A program made the position numbers and the translations under genes. Below, one piece after another: positions 8,566 to 17,850 of a stretch of DNA of 64,000 bases. Source of the stretch: Caulobacter segnis ATCC 21756 (GTDB taxonomy: Bacteria; Pseudomonadota; Alphaproteobacteria; Caulobacterales; Caulobacteraceae); contig NC_014100.1 of the NCBI RefSeq assembly GCF_000092285.1, positions 4,154,001-4,218,000 on the forward strand, read 5' to 3'. The notes below the pieces were generated by a model, which did not search any database, was not told the origin of the DNA, and was given only the letters and a program-made list of their open reading frames with translations. Position 1 is the first letter of the stretch; the number at the start of each line of letters is the position of its first letter.

Positions 8566-10725
8566 TCAGAGGAAGCTGTAGGGGTCGACGTCGATGACCA
8601 CCCGGACCGAGTTCGGGATCTTGGTCCGGGCCCGCCAGGCGGCCATGAAACCTTGAAGATCGACATTACGCTCGGCCCGGACCAGGAACCGCTTGCGGCG
8701 GCGGCCACGCACCAGCGACAGCGGCGCATCGGCGGGACCGAACACCTCGACGCCCTCGGCGTTGGGGATCACCGCCGCCAGCGCCTCGACATAGGCCTCC
8801 AGCGCCGCGGCGTCCGGCCCCGAGGCGATCAGCGCCGCCAGCCGCCCGAACGGCGGCAGGCCCGCCTCCTGGCGCATGGCCATCTCGGCCTCGACGAAGG
8901 CGTCGCGATCCTGGGCCGCCAAGGCCTGCATCACCGCGTGGTCGGGCGCGTAGGTCTGCAACAAGGCGCGGCCGGGCTTTTCGTGGCGCCCCGCGCGGCC
9001 CGCCGCCTGAGCCAGCAGCTGGAAGGTCCGCTCTCCGGCGCGCAGGTCGCCGCCGCGCAGCGAGAGGTCGGCGTCGACCACGCCCACCAGGGTCAGGTTC
9101 GGAAAGTTGTGGCCCTTGGCGGCGGCCTGGGTGGCGACCAGGATATCGATCTCCCCCGCCGCCATGCTGGCGACCAGGGTCCTGGCGGCCTCGGCGTCCA
9201 TCACCGTATCCGAAGAGAACACCGCCACCCGCGCGTCGGGAAAGATATGCCGCGCCTCCTCCTCGACCCGCTCGACGCCGGGGCCGATCGAGACCAGCGA
9301 GTCCTTGGCCCCGCAGTGCGGACAAGCCTCGGGCTTCTTCATCGAAAAGCCGGTCAGGTGGCAGACCAGACGCCCGGTGTAGCGGTGCTCGACCAGCCAG
9401 CTGTCGGTGTCGGGCGACTTCATCTTCTCGCCGCAGGCCCGGCAGAGAACGAGCGGGGCGTAGCCGCGCCGGTTCAGGAACAGCATCGCCTGCTCGCCGC
9501 GCTGCAGGGTCACGGCCATGGCCTTGATCAGCGGCGGCGACAGCCAGCGACCGGGCTCCGGCGGCGTCTGGCGCATGTCGATCAGGTCGATGTCGGGCAG
9601 TTGCGCCGCCCCGTGCCGCGCCGACAGCCGCAGCCAGCGATAGCGCCCGGTCTGGGCGTTGTAGAGGCTCTCCAGCGACGGCGTCGCCGAGGCCAGCAGG
9701 ACGCTGGCCCCCTCGATCTTGGCGCGAGCCACGGCCAGGTCTCGGGCCTGGTAGATGAAGCCCTCCTCCTGCTTGAACGAGCCGTCGTGCTCCTCGTCGA
9801 CGACAAGCAGGCGCAGCTTGCGGTAGGGCAGGAACAGCGCCGAGCGCGCGCCGACGACGATGCGGGCGTCGCCGTTGGCGACGGCCTCCCACACCTGGCG
9901 CCGGCGCGGCGGCGAGACGCCCGAGTGCCACTCGGCCGGAACCGCGCCGAACCGCTGCTCGAAGCGGGCCATCACGGCTTGAGTCAGGGCGATCTCGGGC
10001 AGCAGCACCAGGACCTGGGCCTCGGGGTCCTTCAGCGCCTCCGCCACGGCCTCCAGATAGACCTCGGTCTTGCCCGAGCCCGTCACCCCGTCCAGCAGGG
10101 CGGCCTGGAAGCCGCCGGCGTCCAGCATCGCCTTGAGCACCTCGACGCAGGCGGCCTGGCCGGGATTGAGCGCACGCGGCGGCAGGGAAAGGTCAGGTTG
10201 CGGCAGACCGCGCTGGGGCTCGACGAAGTCGGCCGCCAGCGCGCCCTCGTCGACCAGACCCTTCACGACGCCGGCCGAAACGCCAGCAGCAGAGGCCAGG
10301 GCCGAGCTGGACAGCTTCGTCCCCTCGGCGGCGGCCAGAACCTTCAGCCGCGCCGGCGTCATCCGGGCGGGCTGGACGCCGGTCAGGACCAGCACCTTGT
10401 CGGGCTTGGGCGGCGGATGGCGCAGGCCGCGCAAGGCCATGGCCAGGGGCCAGCCGGGGACATCGACCGAATAGCGCGCCGCCCAGTCGACGAAGGTCAG
10501 CACGCCGGGCGGCAGGGGCGGATCGTCGACCTTGCCCTGAACCGCCTTCAGCGGCCGGTTGCCGCCGGTCCCATCGCGCAAAGCCGTCACCACGCCCCGG
10601 ATCACGCGCGGCCCCAGGGGCACGGCGACATGATCGCCGACCTTGAGATCCAGCCCCTCGGGCTCGGCGTAGTCGAAGGCCTCCGGCAGGGGCATCGGCA
10701 GCAGGACGGAAGCGATACGCGGCAT
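8566..10725 (-). CDS. priA: Primosomal replication protein N' (PriA helicase)
   Basis: A 719-residue 3'-to-5' DNA helicase that reloads the replisome at stalled forks. The N-terminal DNA-binding domain (about 1-105) is followed by a winged-helix region, Walker A GVTGSGKTE (213-221), the DEEHD box (310-314) with the following FKQEEGF loop, and a cysteine-rich zinc-binding region in the middle third (CRACGEK, then CPHCGAK). Helicase motifs VATQAAAKGHNFPNLTLVGVVDAD and QAAGRAGRHEKPG follow. Length and order are normal. It is divergent from the DUF484-xerC pair across a 122-bp gap. Confidence 0.95.
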   Translation of the reverse strand: MPRIASVLLPMPLPEAFDYAEPEGLDLKVGDHVAVPLGPRVIRGVVTALRDGTGGNRPLKAVQGKVDDPPLPPGVLTFVDWAARYSVDVPGWPLAMALRGLRHPPPKPDKVLVLTGVQPARMTPARLKVLAAAEGTKLSSSALASAAGVSAGVVKGLVDEGALAADFVEPQRGLPQPDLSLPPRALNPGQAACVEVLKAMLDAGGFQAALLDGVTGSGKTEVYLEAVAEALKDPEAQVLVLLPEIALTQAVMARFEQRFGAVPAEWHSGVSPPRRRQVWEAVANGDARIVVGARSALFLPYRKLRLLVVDEEHDGSFKQEEGFIYQARDLAVARAKIEGASVLLASATPSLESLYNAQTGRYRWLRLSARHGAAQLPDIDLIDMRQTPPEPGRWLSPPLIKAMAVTLQRGEQAMLFLNRRGYAPLVLCRACGEKMKSPDTDSWLVEHRYTGRLVCHLTGFSMKKPEACPHCGAKDSLVSIGPGVERVEEEARHIFPDARVAVFSSDTVMDAEAARTLVASMAAGEIDILVATQAAAKGHNFPNLTLVGVVDADLSLRGGDLRAGERTFQLLAQAAGRAGRHEKPGRALLQTYAPDHAVMQALAAQDRDAFVEAEMAMRQEAGLPPFGRLAALIASGPDAAALEAYVEALAAVIPNAEGVEVFGPADAPLSLVRGRRRKRFLVRAERNVDLQGFMAAWRARTKIPNSVRVVIDVDPYSFL

Positions 10726-10847
10726 GGCCAGACGCTTCTGCCGCGAAACGCTCCCCAGGTCGAGAGCGCCAAGCTCACGCTCATCAAGACCCCGTTAACC
10801 GTCTTCAGGCTTCATCGACCCGTCACTTCACGAACCTCGGGGCATCC

Positions 10848-11528
10848 ATGAGCGACGCGACTCGCGCGGCCAAGAAGACGACGGTCGACGCCGACAGCGT
10901 CCGGGCGTTCCTGCGCACGGCGCCCGACTTCCTGCGCCAGGATGACACCCTGCTGGGGGAGCTGGGCCTAAAGATCGACGCCAGCAACATCCTCGACTTC
11001 GGCCCGGCCGCCCTGGCCAAGGTGGCCGCCGCCCACAAGCGCGAGGCCCTGGCTCGCCAGGCGATCGAGGCCAACGCCCGCGCCAACTACTCCGCCCAGG
11101 CCCAGACCCACGCGGCGGTCATCGACATGCTCGACGCCCGCAACCACTCCGACCTCGCCCGCCGGGTGGACGAGCTGTCGGTGCTGCGCTTTGGCCTCGC
11201 CGCCGGGGTCATCGCCCTGGAGGGGCCGCTGCGCGTGCCCGCCGGCTGGCGCGCCCTGGCCGAGGGACAAGCCGACATGCTGGTCGGCGACGCGCCGATC
11301 GCCCGCATGGGCTTCTTCGCCCCCGCCCTGCCGCTGTTCGGCGACAAGGCCGAGCTGATCCGCAGCATGGCCCTGGTGCGCATGGCCATCTGGGAGCCGC
11401 GCCGCGAGGCCGTGCTGGCCTTCGGCTCGACCGATCCCGAGGCCTTCATGCCCGACATGGGCACCGAGCTGGTCAACTTCCTGGGCCGGGTGGTCGAGCG
11501 CACGGCCGAGCGCTGGCCGGTCCTATGA
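10848..11528 (+). CDS. DUF484 family protein
   Basis: A 226-residue cytoplasmic protein. The N-terminal VRAFLRTAPDFLRQDDTLLGELGL segment is the hallmark of DUF484; the rest resembles a GAF-like fold (residues about 95-220). DUF484 genes commonly sit directly before xerC in Proteobacteria, as here, where the xerC ATG overlaps this stop codon (ATGA). The biochemical role is unknown; a link to recombination or cell division is inferred only from that conserved neighbourhood. Confidence 0.85.
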   Translation: MSDATRAAKKTTVDADSVRAFLRTAPDFLRQDDTLLGELGLKIDASNILDFGPAALAKVAAAHKREALARQAIEANARANYSAQAQTHAAVIDMLDARNHSDLARRVDELSVLRFGLAAGVIALEGPLRVPAGWRALAEGQADMLVGDAPIARMGFFAPALPLFGDKAELIRSMALVRMAIWEPRREAVLAFGSTDPEAFMPDMGTELVNFLGRVVERTAERWPVL

Positions 11529-12454
11529 CCTCAAGCGTCAGGACTGGGCGCCAGGCTCTCGCCGCCTGGCTGGACCACCTGACGCTGGAGCGCCGGGCCT
11601 CGCCGCGCACGGTGCGGGCCTATGGCGACAACGTCCTGGCCTATCTGAATTTCCTGGAGAACCATCGCGGCGAGGCGCTGAGCGTCGCGGCCCTGGGCGA
11701 GATCTCGGCCGCGGATCTGCGCGGCTATCTGGCCTTCCGCCGCCAGGGCGAGAACGCCCTGGCCCCACGCTCGATCTCGCAGGCCCTGTCCTCGATCCGC
11801 GCCTTCCACCGCTATGTCGACCAGCGGCATGGCGTGGCCAACGCCGCGATTGGCCTGGTGCGGGGCCCGCGCCTGAAGATCGGCCTGCCCCGCCCCGTCT
11901 CGGAAGACCAGGCCCGCGACCTGATTTTCGAGGCCTCGGGCGACACCGAGCGCGAGCCCTGGGAGACCGCCCGAGACGAGGCGGTTCTGACCCTGCTGTG
12001 GGGCTGCGGCTTGCGGATATCGGAAGCACTGTCCCTGACCTGGAGCGACGTCCCGCTGGGGGCGGCGCTGCGCATCACCGGCAAGGGCGGCAAGACCCGC
12101 ATCGCGCCGGTGCTGGACGCCGTGCGCGAGGCCGTGGCCGTCTATGCCGACGAGCTGCCGTTCGTGCTGGGCCCCGACGAGCCGCTGTTCCGGGCCAAGC
12201 GCGGCGGCCCCCTGTCCCCGCGTCACGTCCAGGCGCTGGTCCAGACACTGCGAGGACGGCTGGGTCTGTCGGACCGGGTGACGCCGCACGCCTTCCGCCA
12301 CGCCTTCGCCACGCACCTGCTCGGCGCGGGCGCGGACCTGAGGACGATCCAGGAGCTGCTCGGCCACGCCTCGCTGTCGACCACCCAGCGCTACACGCAG
12401 GTCGACGCGGCGGGCCTGCTCGCCGCCTATCAAGCCGCGCATCCCAAGGCCTGA
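11525..12454 (+). CDS. xerC: Tyrosine recombinase XerC
   Basis: A 309-residue site-specific recombinase that, with XerD, resolves chromosome dimers at dif near the terminus during division. The N-terminal SAM-like domain (about 10-105) binds the core site. The catalytic residues are all visible: Arg164 in CGLRISEAL, Lys187 in TGKGGKTR, His255 and Arg258 in PHAFRHAFATH, His281 in GHASLSTTQ and the nucleophile Tyr290. Its start overlaps the DUF484 stop by four bases, so translation is probably coupled. Context (DUF484, core genes) argues for cellular XerC rather than a phage integrase. Confidence 0.92.
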   Translation: MTSSVRTGRQALAAWLDHLTLERRASPRTVRAYGDNVLAYLNFLENHRGEALSVAALGEISAADLRGYLAFRRQGENALAPRSISQALSSIRAFHRYVDQRHGVANAAIGLVRGPRLKIGLPRPVSEDQARDLIFEASGDTEREPWETARDEAVLTLLWGCGLRISEALSLTWSDVPLGAALRITGKGGKTRIAPVLDAVREAVAVYADELPFVLGPDEPLFRAKRGGPLSPRHVQALVQTLRGRLGLSDRVTPHAFRHAFATHLLGAGADLRTIQELLGHASLSTTQRYTQVDAAGLLAAYQAAHPKA

Positions 12455-12505
12455 CGCTGCGACACGTGCGACCGAGTGTCGCGCTAAGCCCTTGAGAAGC
12501 CGATA

Positions 12506-12520
12506 TTAACCGCGATTTTA
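12506..12520 (+). promoter_or_regulatory. Possible CtrA-binding site before the chemoreceptor gene
   Basis: TTAA, seven bases, then TTTA. This matches seven of eight positions of the CtrA motif TTAA-N7-TTAA and lies about 72 bp before the chemoreceptor start. CtrA sites are short, so chance occurrence is quite possible. Confidence 0.3.
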
Positions 12521-12591
12521 CGGCCAGCCGAGCTTCTGGAAGCAAGTTATGCGCGCTCCGTCTTCCGGCTGCGCAGCCGCGAGAGGCCATC

Positions 12592-14604
12592 ATGAAGTTC
12601 GACGACCTGAAGATTTCGACGAAAGTCGCCCTGCCCGCCGTGATCCTGACGTTGGTCGCCCTCGCGATCGTCGGGCTGGGCGCTTGGGAAGCAAACAGGA
12701 TCGAAAGCGATCTGAGGCTCCTGGCGGAGCATCGCGGGCCGACTGAGCTGGCGTCCTCTCGCTTCAACCGCCGGATTCAGGCGATCGGCTACGCCGCCTA
12801 CCGAACGGTGGCCTATGACGGCCTGTCGGCCGACGCGCAGCAGGCCAGCGGCGAGATCGACAAGAACTACAAGGACGCCAAGGACCTGCTGGCTGAAATC
12901 AAGAAGCTTGAGCCCTCCTCGAGCAAAAAGGTCGCCGATTTCTCGGCGCGGCTGGAGAAGGTCTACACCAACGCGCGCCAAGGCGCGGACCTTGGCCTCC
13001 AGAACGTCGATGAAGCCGCGATCATGGTGATGGCGGTGATCGACCCGGATATCGCCGCGCTGACCAAGGACGTCAGCGACTTCACCAACGGCCACAACAA
13101 AGAGACTATGGCGATGGTCGCCGCGGCCTCGAAGGCGGCCGCGGCCGGCACGACCTTCTCGATCCTGTTCGGCGTGATCGCCGCCGGCGCGGCCCTGGTC
13201 CTGGCCCTGTGGATCGGCTCGCGCAAGATCGCCGCCCCGCTGATCGCCACCGCCAAGACCATGGAAATCCTGGCCAATGGCTCGGTCGAAGTGGACGTCA
13301 AGGGCGCGGACCGCAAGGACGAGGTCGGCGCCATGGCCCGCTCGGTCCAGGTGTTCAAGGACAACGCCGTGGCCCTGCGTACCGCCGAGGCCGCCCAGGC
13401 CCGCGCCAACGCCGAAGCCGAGGCCGAGCGCCGTCGCAATCAGGAAATGGCCGAAGCCGCCGCCCAAGAGCAGGCCAAGGTCATGGAGATCATCGCCGAA
13501 GGCCTGAACCGCCTGGCCGAGGGCGACCTGACCTATCGCCTCGATCAAGAGATCCCCGAGAGCTACAAGCGCCTGCAGAGCGACTTCAACGGCGCCATCG
13601 TGCAGTTGGAAGAGACGATGCGCACCATCGTCCACGCCGCCGGCAGCATCGGCGCGGGCTCGGACGAGATCGCCTCGGCCTCCGACGACCTGTCGCGCCG
13701 CACCGAACAGCAGGCCGCCAGCCTGGAAGAAACCGCCGCCGCCCTGGACGAGATCACGGCCACCGTGCGCCGCTCGTCGGCCGGCGCCATGGAAGCCGCC
13801 AAGGTCGTGGGCTCGACCCGCGGCGACGCCGAACGCTCCAGCGTGGTCGTCCGCAACGCCGTCGAGGCCATGAACGAGATCGAGAAGTCGTCGCAGGAGA
13901 TCAGCCAGATCATCGGCGTGATCGACGAGATCGCCTTCCAGACCAACCTTCTGGCCCTGAACGCCGGCGTCGAAGCCGCGCGGGCGGGTGAAGCGGGCCG
14001 CGGCTTCGCGGTCGTCGCCCAGGAAGTGCGGGCCCTGGCCCAGCGCTCGGCCGATGCGGCCAAGGAGATCAAGACCCTGATCTCGACCTCGAGCCAGCAA
14101 GTGAACCAAGGCGTGAGCATGGTCGGCCAGACCGGCGAGGCCCTGCAAGCCATCGTCTCGAAGGTCGGCGAGATCGACGCCCTGGTCGGCGAGATCGCCT
14201 CCTCGGGCCAGGAGCAGGCCACCGGCCTCAACCAGGTCAACGCCGCCGTCAACCAGATGGACCAGACCGTCCAGCAGAACGCCGCCATGGTCGAGCAATC
14301 GACCGCCGCCGCTCACTCGCTGAAGGGCGAGGCCGGCAACCTGCTGAAGATGATCGGCCGCTTCCGCGTCGGCGGCGCCGCGGTCGCCGCCCCGACCTCC
14401 AGCGCGAGCTCGGCCCGCGCGGCCACGCGTCCGGCGCCGGCCGCCCCGCGCTACACGCCGCCTCCGATGAAGGGCCCTGCGCCGGCTTCGGCCAGCAGCC
14501 GTCCGGGCCTCAACCCGGTGGCGGCCGCCCAGGCCAAGGTCGCCAGCTTCGCCAAGAGCTCGGCCGCGCCGGCCGCCTCGGCCGAAGACTGGGAAGAATT
14601 CTAA
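12592..14604 (+). CDS. Methyl-accepting chemotaxis protein with two HAMP-like regions
   Basis: A 670-residue transmembrane chemoreceptor. Two membrane helices (about 12-33 and 180-205) bracket a helical periplasmic sensor domain of about 150 residues. A HAMP region (about 205-265), an Ala/Glu-rich linker and a second HAMP-like region (LAEGDLTYRLDQEIPESY) follow. The signalling hairpin contains IGVIDEIAFQTNLLALNAGVEAARAGEAGRGFAVVAQEVRALAQRSA-type sequence. The tail is Pro/Ala-rich and ends in DWEEF, the kind of C-terminal pentapeptide that tethers CheR/CheB for adaptation. The ligand is unknown. No other che genes are adjacent, so it must signal to a remote cluster. Two hairpins follow the stop. 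Confidence 0.92.
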   Translation: MKFDDLKISTKVALPAVILTLVALAIVGLGAWEANRIESDLRLLAEHRGPTELASSRFNRRIQAIGYAAYRTVAYDGLSADAQQASGEIDKNYKDAKDLLAEIKKLEPSSSKKVADFSARLEKVYTNARQGADLGLQNVDEAAIMVMAVIDPDIAALTKDVSDFTNGHNKETMAMVAAASKAAAAGTTFSILFGVIAAGAALVLALWIGSRKIAAPLIATAKTMEILANGSVEVDVKGADRKDEVGAMARSVQVFKDNAVALRTAEAAQARANAEAEAERRRNQEMAEAAAQEQAKVMEIIAEGLNRLAEGDLTYRLDQEIPESYKRLQSDFNGAIVQLEETMRTIVHAAGSIGAGSDEIASASDDLSRRTEQQAASLEETAAALDEITATVRRSSAGAMEAAKVVGSTRGDAERSSVVVRNAVEAMNEIEKSSQEISQIIGVIDEIAFQTNLLALNAGVEAARAGEAGRGFAVVAQEVRALAQRSADAAKEIKTLISTSSQQVNQGVSMVGQTGEALQAIVSKVGEIDALVGEIASSGQEQATGLNQVNAAVNQMDQTVQQNAAMVEQSTAAAHSLKGEAGNLLKMIGRFRVGGAAVAAPTSSASSARAATRPAPAAPRYTPPPMKGPAPASASSRPGLNPVAAAQAKVASFAKSSAAPAASAEDWEEF

Positions 14605-14663
14605 GCTCCAGTAGCGTATCGCCCCGCTCACGCGGCGGGGCGTCTCCTCCCCTAAGCGACTTG

Positions 14664-14692
14664 GCCCCGTCTCGTCTGAGGCGGGGCTTTTT
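14664..14692 (+). terminator. Intrinsic terminator after the chemoreceptor
   Basis: A stem of about 10 bp (GCCCCGTCTC with GAGGCGGGGC, one G-T pair) with a GTCT loop is followed by TTTTT. A second hairpin without a T-run (CGCCCCG / CGGGGCG, 14624-14642) precedes it. Confidence 0.85.
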
Positions 14693-14699
14693 CCTGGGC

Positions 14700-14999
14700 T
14701 CAGCGGCGCGGAGGGCTCTGGACGATCGGCGTGCGAACCGGACAGCCGTCGACCATCCGCATGACGGCGCGCTCGCCGATCGCCGTCGGCATACGGCTCA
14801 GGGGCTTCACGGTCTCGTCCCCGGCCTTGCGAGCCAAGGTGGCGCGCTGGCGGCATTCAAAGGGTGAGCGCTGGCCCTTCATGCGCGGGGCCTGAACGAA
14901 CGGAACCGCCGCGGGAGCGGGAGGCCCAGCCGGCGACGGCGCGGCGGTCACGGGCGGCGTCTGCAGAGCGGCGGCCAGCAGGAGCGTGGACAAGAACAT
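14700..14999 (-). CDS. Small secreted protein of unknown function
   Basis: A 99-residue protein with a signal peptide (MFLSTLLLAAALQTPPVTA), then a Pro/Ala-rich spacer and a basic segment with two cysteines (FECRQRA and DGCPVRT) that could form a periplasmic disulfide. I do not recognise a family. The ATG at 14999 is preferred over one ten codons upstream because it places the hydrophobic segment at the N-terminus. The gene is convergent with the chemoreceptor and 8 bp from its terminator. Confidence 0.6.
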   Translation of the reverse strand: MFLSTLLLAAALQTPPVTAAPSPAGPPAPAAVPFVQAPRMKGQRSPFECRQRATLARKAGDETVKPLSRMPTAIGERAVMRMVDGCPVRTPIVQSPPRR

Positions 15000-15086
15000 G
15001 GCGGGGCTCCGGTGTAGGAACCCCGCCATGCTACGTCCGATTGCGCGGACTTGAAGATTAACTTTGAGACAGGAAACGCAGGCCGT

Positions 15087-16487
15087 TTAGGCCTGCATCG
15101 TCCAGCCCTCGACGCCCATGGCCGCCTGACGGATCGCTTCCGACCGGGTGGGGTGCGGGTGGCAGGTGCGGGCGATGTCTTCCGAGGCGCCGCCGAACTC
15201 CATGGCCACGCAGACTTCGGCGATCATGTCGCCGACGTTCGGACCCACGGCGTGAGCGCCCAGGATACGATCGGTCTTGGCGTCGGCCAGGATCTTCACG
15301 AAGCCGTCGGTCTCGTGGTTGATCTTGGCGCGGCTGTTGGCCAGGAACGGGAACTTGCCGACCTTGTAGGCGACGCCCGCGGCCTTCAGATCGTCCTCGG
15401 TCTGGCCGACCGTGGCGACTTCGGGGCTGGTGTAGACGACGCCCGGGATGATCCCGTAGTTCACGTGACCGGCCTTGCCCGCGATCATCTCGATGCAGGC
15501 CACGCCTTCGTCCTCGGCCTTGTGGGCCAGCATCGGACCCGAGGTCACGTCGCCGATCACCCACACGCCGGCGACGCCGGTCTTGAAGTGGTCGTTGGCG
15601 ATCATGCCGCGCTTGTCCGGCGTAATGCCGACCGTCTCGAGGCCCAGGCCTTGGGTGTACGGACGGCGGCCGATGGCGACCAGCACGTAGTCGGCCTCGA
15701 TCGTCTGGGCGTCGCCGCCGGCGACGGGCTCGAAGCCGAGCTTCACGCCCTTGGCCGAGGCCGTCGCGCCAGTGACCTTGGCGCCCAGCTGGAACTTGAA
15801 GCCCTGCTTGGTCAGGATCTTCTGGAAGGCGTTGGCCACCTCGGTGTCCGTGCCCGGCAGGATGCGGTCGAGATATTCGACGACCGTGACTTCCGCGCCC
15901 AGGCGCTTCCAGACCGAGCCCAGCTCCAGGCCGATCACGCCGGCGCCGACGACCACGAGGTGCTTGGGCACTTCCGGCAGCGACAGGGCGCCGGTCGAGT
16001 CGACGACGCGCTTGTTGTCGATCGTCACGCCCGGCAGCGGGGTCGGCTCCGAGCCGGTGGCGATCACGATGTTCTTGGTCTCGAGGGTGGCTTCCGAACC
16101 GTCCTCGGCCTTGACCACGACCTTGCCGGCGCCGTCGATGCGGCCCCAGCCCTTCACGTAGTCGACCTTGTTCTTCTTCATCAGGAACTCGACGCCCTTG
16201 GTCAGGGCTTCGACGCTCTCGGCCTTCTGGGCCATCATCTGCGGCAGGTTCAGCTTCGGCTTGACCTCGATGCCCAGCTTGGCGAATTCGGGACCCGTGG
16301 CGGAGGCGTACATTTCCGAGGCGTGCAGAAGCGCCTTCGAGGGCATGCAGCCGACGTTCAGGCAGGTGCCGCCCAGCTTGCCGCGACCTTCGACGATCGC
16401 GGTCTTCAGGCCCAGCTGGCCCGCGCGGATCGCCGCGTTGTAGCCACCAGGACCGCCACCGATGATGACGACGTCGTACTGAGCCAT
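15087..16487 (-). CDS. lpdA: Dihydrolipoyl dehydrogenase (E3)
   Basis: A 466-residue flavoprotein that reoxidises dihydrolipoamide with NAD+ as E3 of 2-oxoacid dehydrogenase complexes. The FAD-binding [10 protein letters not shown] (10-19) and redox-active pair in [13 protein letters not shown] (Cys42, Cys47) are present. The NAD-binding [15 protein letters not shown] motif, a second FAD motif ending [17 protein letters not shown] and the C-terminal catalytic HPHPTRSEA follow. It follows sucA-sucB on the same strand but is separated by a DUF3088 gene and an opposite-strand VirJ-like gene, so it probably has its own promoter in the 251 bp upstream. Confidence 0.95.
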   Translation of the reverse strand: MAQYDVVIIGGGPGGYNAAIRAGQLGLKTAIVEGRGKLGGTCLNVGCMPSKALLHASEMYASATGPEFAKLGIEVKPKLNLPQMMAQKAESVEALTKGVEFLMKKNKVDYVKGWGRIDGAGKVVVKAEDGSEATLETKNIVIATGSEPTPLPGVTIDNKRVVDSTGALSLPEVPKHLVVVGAGVIGLELGSVWKRLGAEVTVVEYLDRILPGTDTEVANAFQKILTKQGFKFQLGAKVTGATASAKGVKLGFEPVAGGDAQTIEADYVLVAIGRRPYTQGLGLETVGITPDKRGMIANDHFKTGVAGVWVIGDVTSGPMLAHKAEDEGVACIEMIAGKAGHVNYGIIPGVVYTSPEVATVGQTEDDLKAAGVAYKVGKFPFLANSRAKINHETDGFVKILADAKTDRILGAHAVGPNVGDMIAEVCVAMEFGGASEDIARTCHPHPTRSEAIRQAAMGVEGWTMQA

Positions 16488-16738
16488 GGGTCTATCGCCT
16501 TCAGGACGCGCCGAGATCGGCGCCGGACAAGATATGGGGCCTCGCCGGCCGTTTTGTCAGACCTTTGGAGGCGCGTGTTCCTTAGAACCAGAGTGTTAAA
16601 AACGGAACCACCTTTCGTCGTCCGCGGCCTTGAAACAAAAGGAAAATGGGCGAGCCGAGCCTCCTCATGACGAGGATAGCCACAAGCTTGACATTGAGAC
16701 GCCTGAAGAGCGCCACCATGCGGTGTCGTCATGAGGGC

Positions 16739-17422
16739 ATGAAGCTGCGCCCCCTTCTGTTCGCGGCCCTGGCCGCCGTCGCCCTCGCCGGGGTTCTGGC
16801 CAAACCCGCGCCCGCCTGGACCGGCCCCATCGCCGTGCCCAGCGACCGGGCCGGCGACAGCTTGGCGGTGCTCTATTCCGGCGACGGCGGCTGGGGACCG
16901 CTGGACCAGCAGGTGGCTCGCCGCCTGGCCGACAACGGCGTGCCGACGATCGGCGTCAATTCCCTGGCTTATTTCCGCGCCGATCGGACGGCGGACGGCG
17001 TCGCGGCCGATCTCGCCGCCAGCGTCCGCGCCTACGAACGTCAATGGCGCCGCGGCAAGGTTGTCCTGATCGGCTATTCGTTCGGGGCCGACGCCCTGCC
17101 GGCGATCATTCCGCGCCTGCCGGCCGACGTGCGCGCCCAGGTCAGCCACGTGGTCCTGATCGGGCCAGGCCCGGCCGGCGACCTTCGCTTCCACCCGGCG
17201 AGTTGGCTGAACCTGGCGCCGCGCGATTCCTTCCCCGCCGCCCCGGCGATCACGGCGCTGAAGGATGTGAGGATCACCTGTGTCTATGGCGACAAGGAAC
17301 ATCACGACATCTGCCCGGACCTCCCGGACGACGTGGTCGCCAAGGTGCGCCTGCCTGGCGGCCACCACTTCAACGGCGACTACGCCGCTCTGGGCGAGGC
17401 GGTGCTGCGGGCCAGCCGCTAG
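16739..17422 (+). CDS. VirJ/AcvB-like periplasmic alpha/beta hydrolase
   Basis: A 227-residue protein with a signal peptide (MKLRPLLFAALAAVALAGVLA). Family marks are LAVLYSGDGGWGPLDQQVA near the start, the nucleophile elbow LIGYSFGADALP and the closing GGHHFNGDY histidine motif. VirJ and the C-terminal half of AcvB in Agrobacterium carry this domain; AcvB is reported to hydrolyse lysyl-phosphatidylglycerol. No lysyl-PG synthase gene is nearby, so the substrate here is open. I chose the ATG at 16739 for the signal peptide. Its stop overlaps that of the convergent DUF3088 gene in a shared CTAG. Confidence 0.75.
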   Translation: MKLRPLLFAALAAVALAGVLAKPAPAWTGPIAVPSDRAGDSLAVLYSGDGGWGPLDQQVARRLADNGVPTIGVNSLAYFRADRTADGVAADLAASVRAYERQWRRGKVVLIGYSFGADALPAIIPRLPADVRAQVSHVVLIGPGPAGDLRFHPASWLNLAPRDSFPAAPAITALKDVRITCVYGDKEHHDICPDLPDDVVAKVRLPGGHHFNGDYAALGEAVLRASR

Positions 17423-17763
17423 AGCGGCGCGGCCAGGCCGTGCTTGGCCGCGAGATAGCGGGTGATCGGCCGGGCGTCCGTCAGGAACGACAGGCCGTTG
17501 GCCGATTGGATCTCGCCGTGCGGACCCGCGTCCGGCGCGACCTGGGCCAGGATCAGGGTGGGGGCGTTCTGGTGATCTTCGCCCAGCCGCTCGACCAGGA
17601 CCGCGCGAGGCCGAACGTAGTCGACGCGGACGATCTCCAGCGTCTCGCGTAGCTGCGGATAGGTCGCCAGATAGCCTTCCATCATCGCGCAGTCGGGACA
17701 GAAGCGCTGGACGCCGTCCTTCTCGAAATGCGGCTTCAGCAGATAGAGCGTGTCCTTGGCCAT
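17419..17763 (-). CDS. DUF3088 family thioredoxin-fold-like protein
   Basis: A 114-residue cytoplasmic protein starting MAKDTLYLLKPHF, with CPDC near residue 22 in a position recalling a thioredoxin-fold active site, and a conserved PTLIL strand. These match DUF3088, a small family of unknown function. The ATG at 17763 was preferred over one 20 codons upstream. It lies 87 bp downstream of sucB on the same strand, so it could be co-transcribed with the 2-oxoglutarate dehydrogenase genes. Its stop overlaps the opposing VirJ-like gene. Confidence 0.65.
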   Translation of the reverse strand: MAKDTLYLLKPHFEKDGVQRFCPDCAMMEGYLATYPQLRETLEIVRVDYVRPRAVLVERLGEDHQNAPTLILAQVAPDAGPHGEIQSANGLSFLTDARPITRYLAAKHGLAAPL

Positions 17764-17850
17764 CGCGGCGTACCCCAGAAATGCGAACGGCCCCGACGTA
17801 GGACGCCGGGGCCGCGATTGCAAAGACGCCTTGAAGGCCTCTCGTGAAGC

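Noticed and set aside
8653..10851. 732-codon plus-strand frame opposite priA
   Set aside because: Antisense shadow; priA motifs are complete on the minus strand.
11525..12454. Phage or integrative-element integrase
   Set aside because: DUF484 coupling and core-gene neighbourhood identify the cellular recombinase XerC; no attachment site or tRNA is nearby.
12459..12482. Intrinsic terminator after xerC
   Set aside because: A 7-bp inverted repeat (GCGACAC / GTGTCGC) is present but has no T-run and a 10-base loop.
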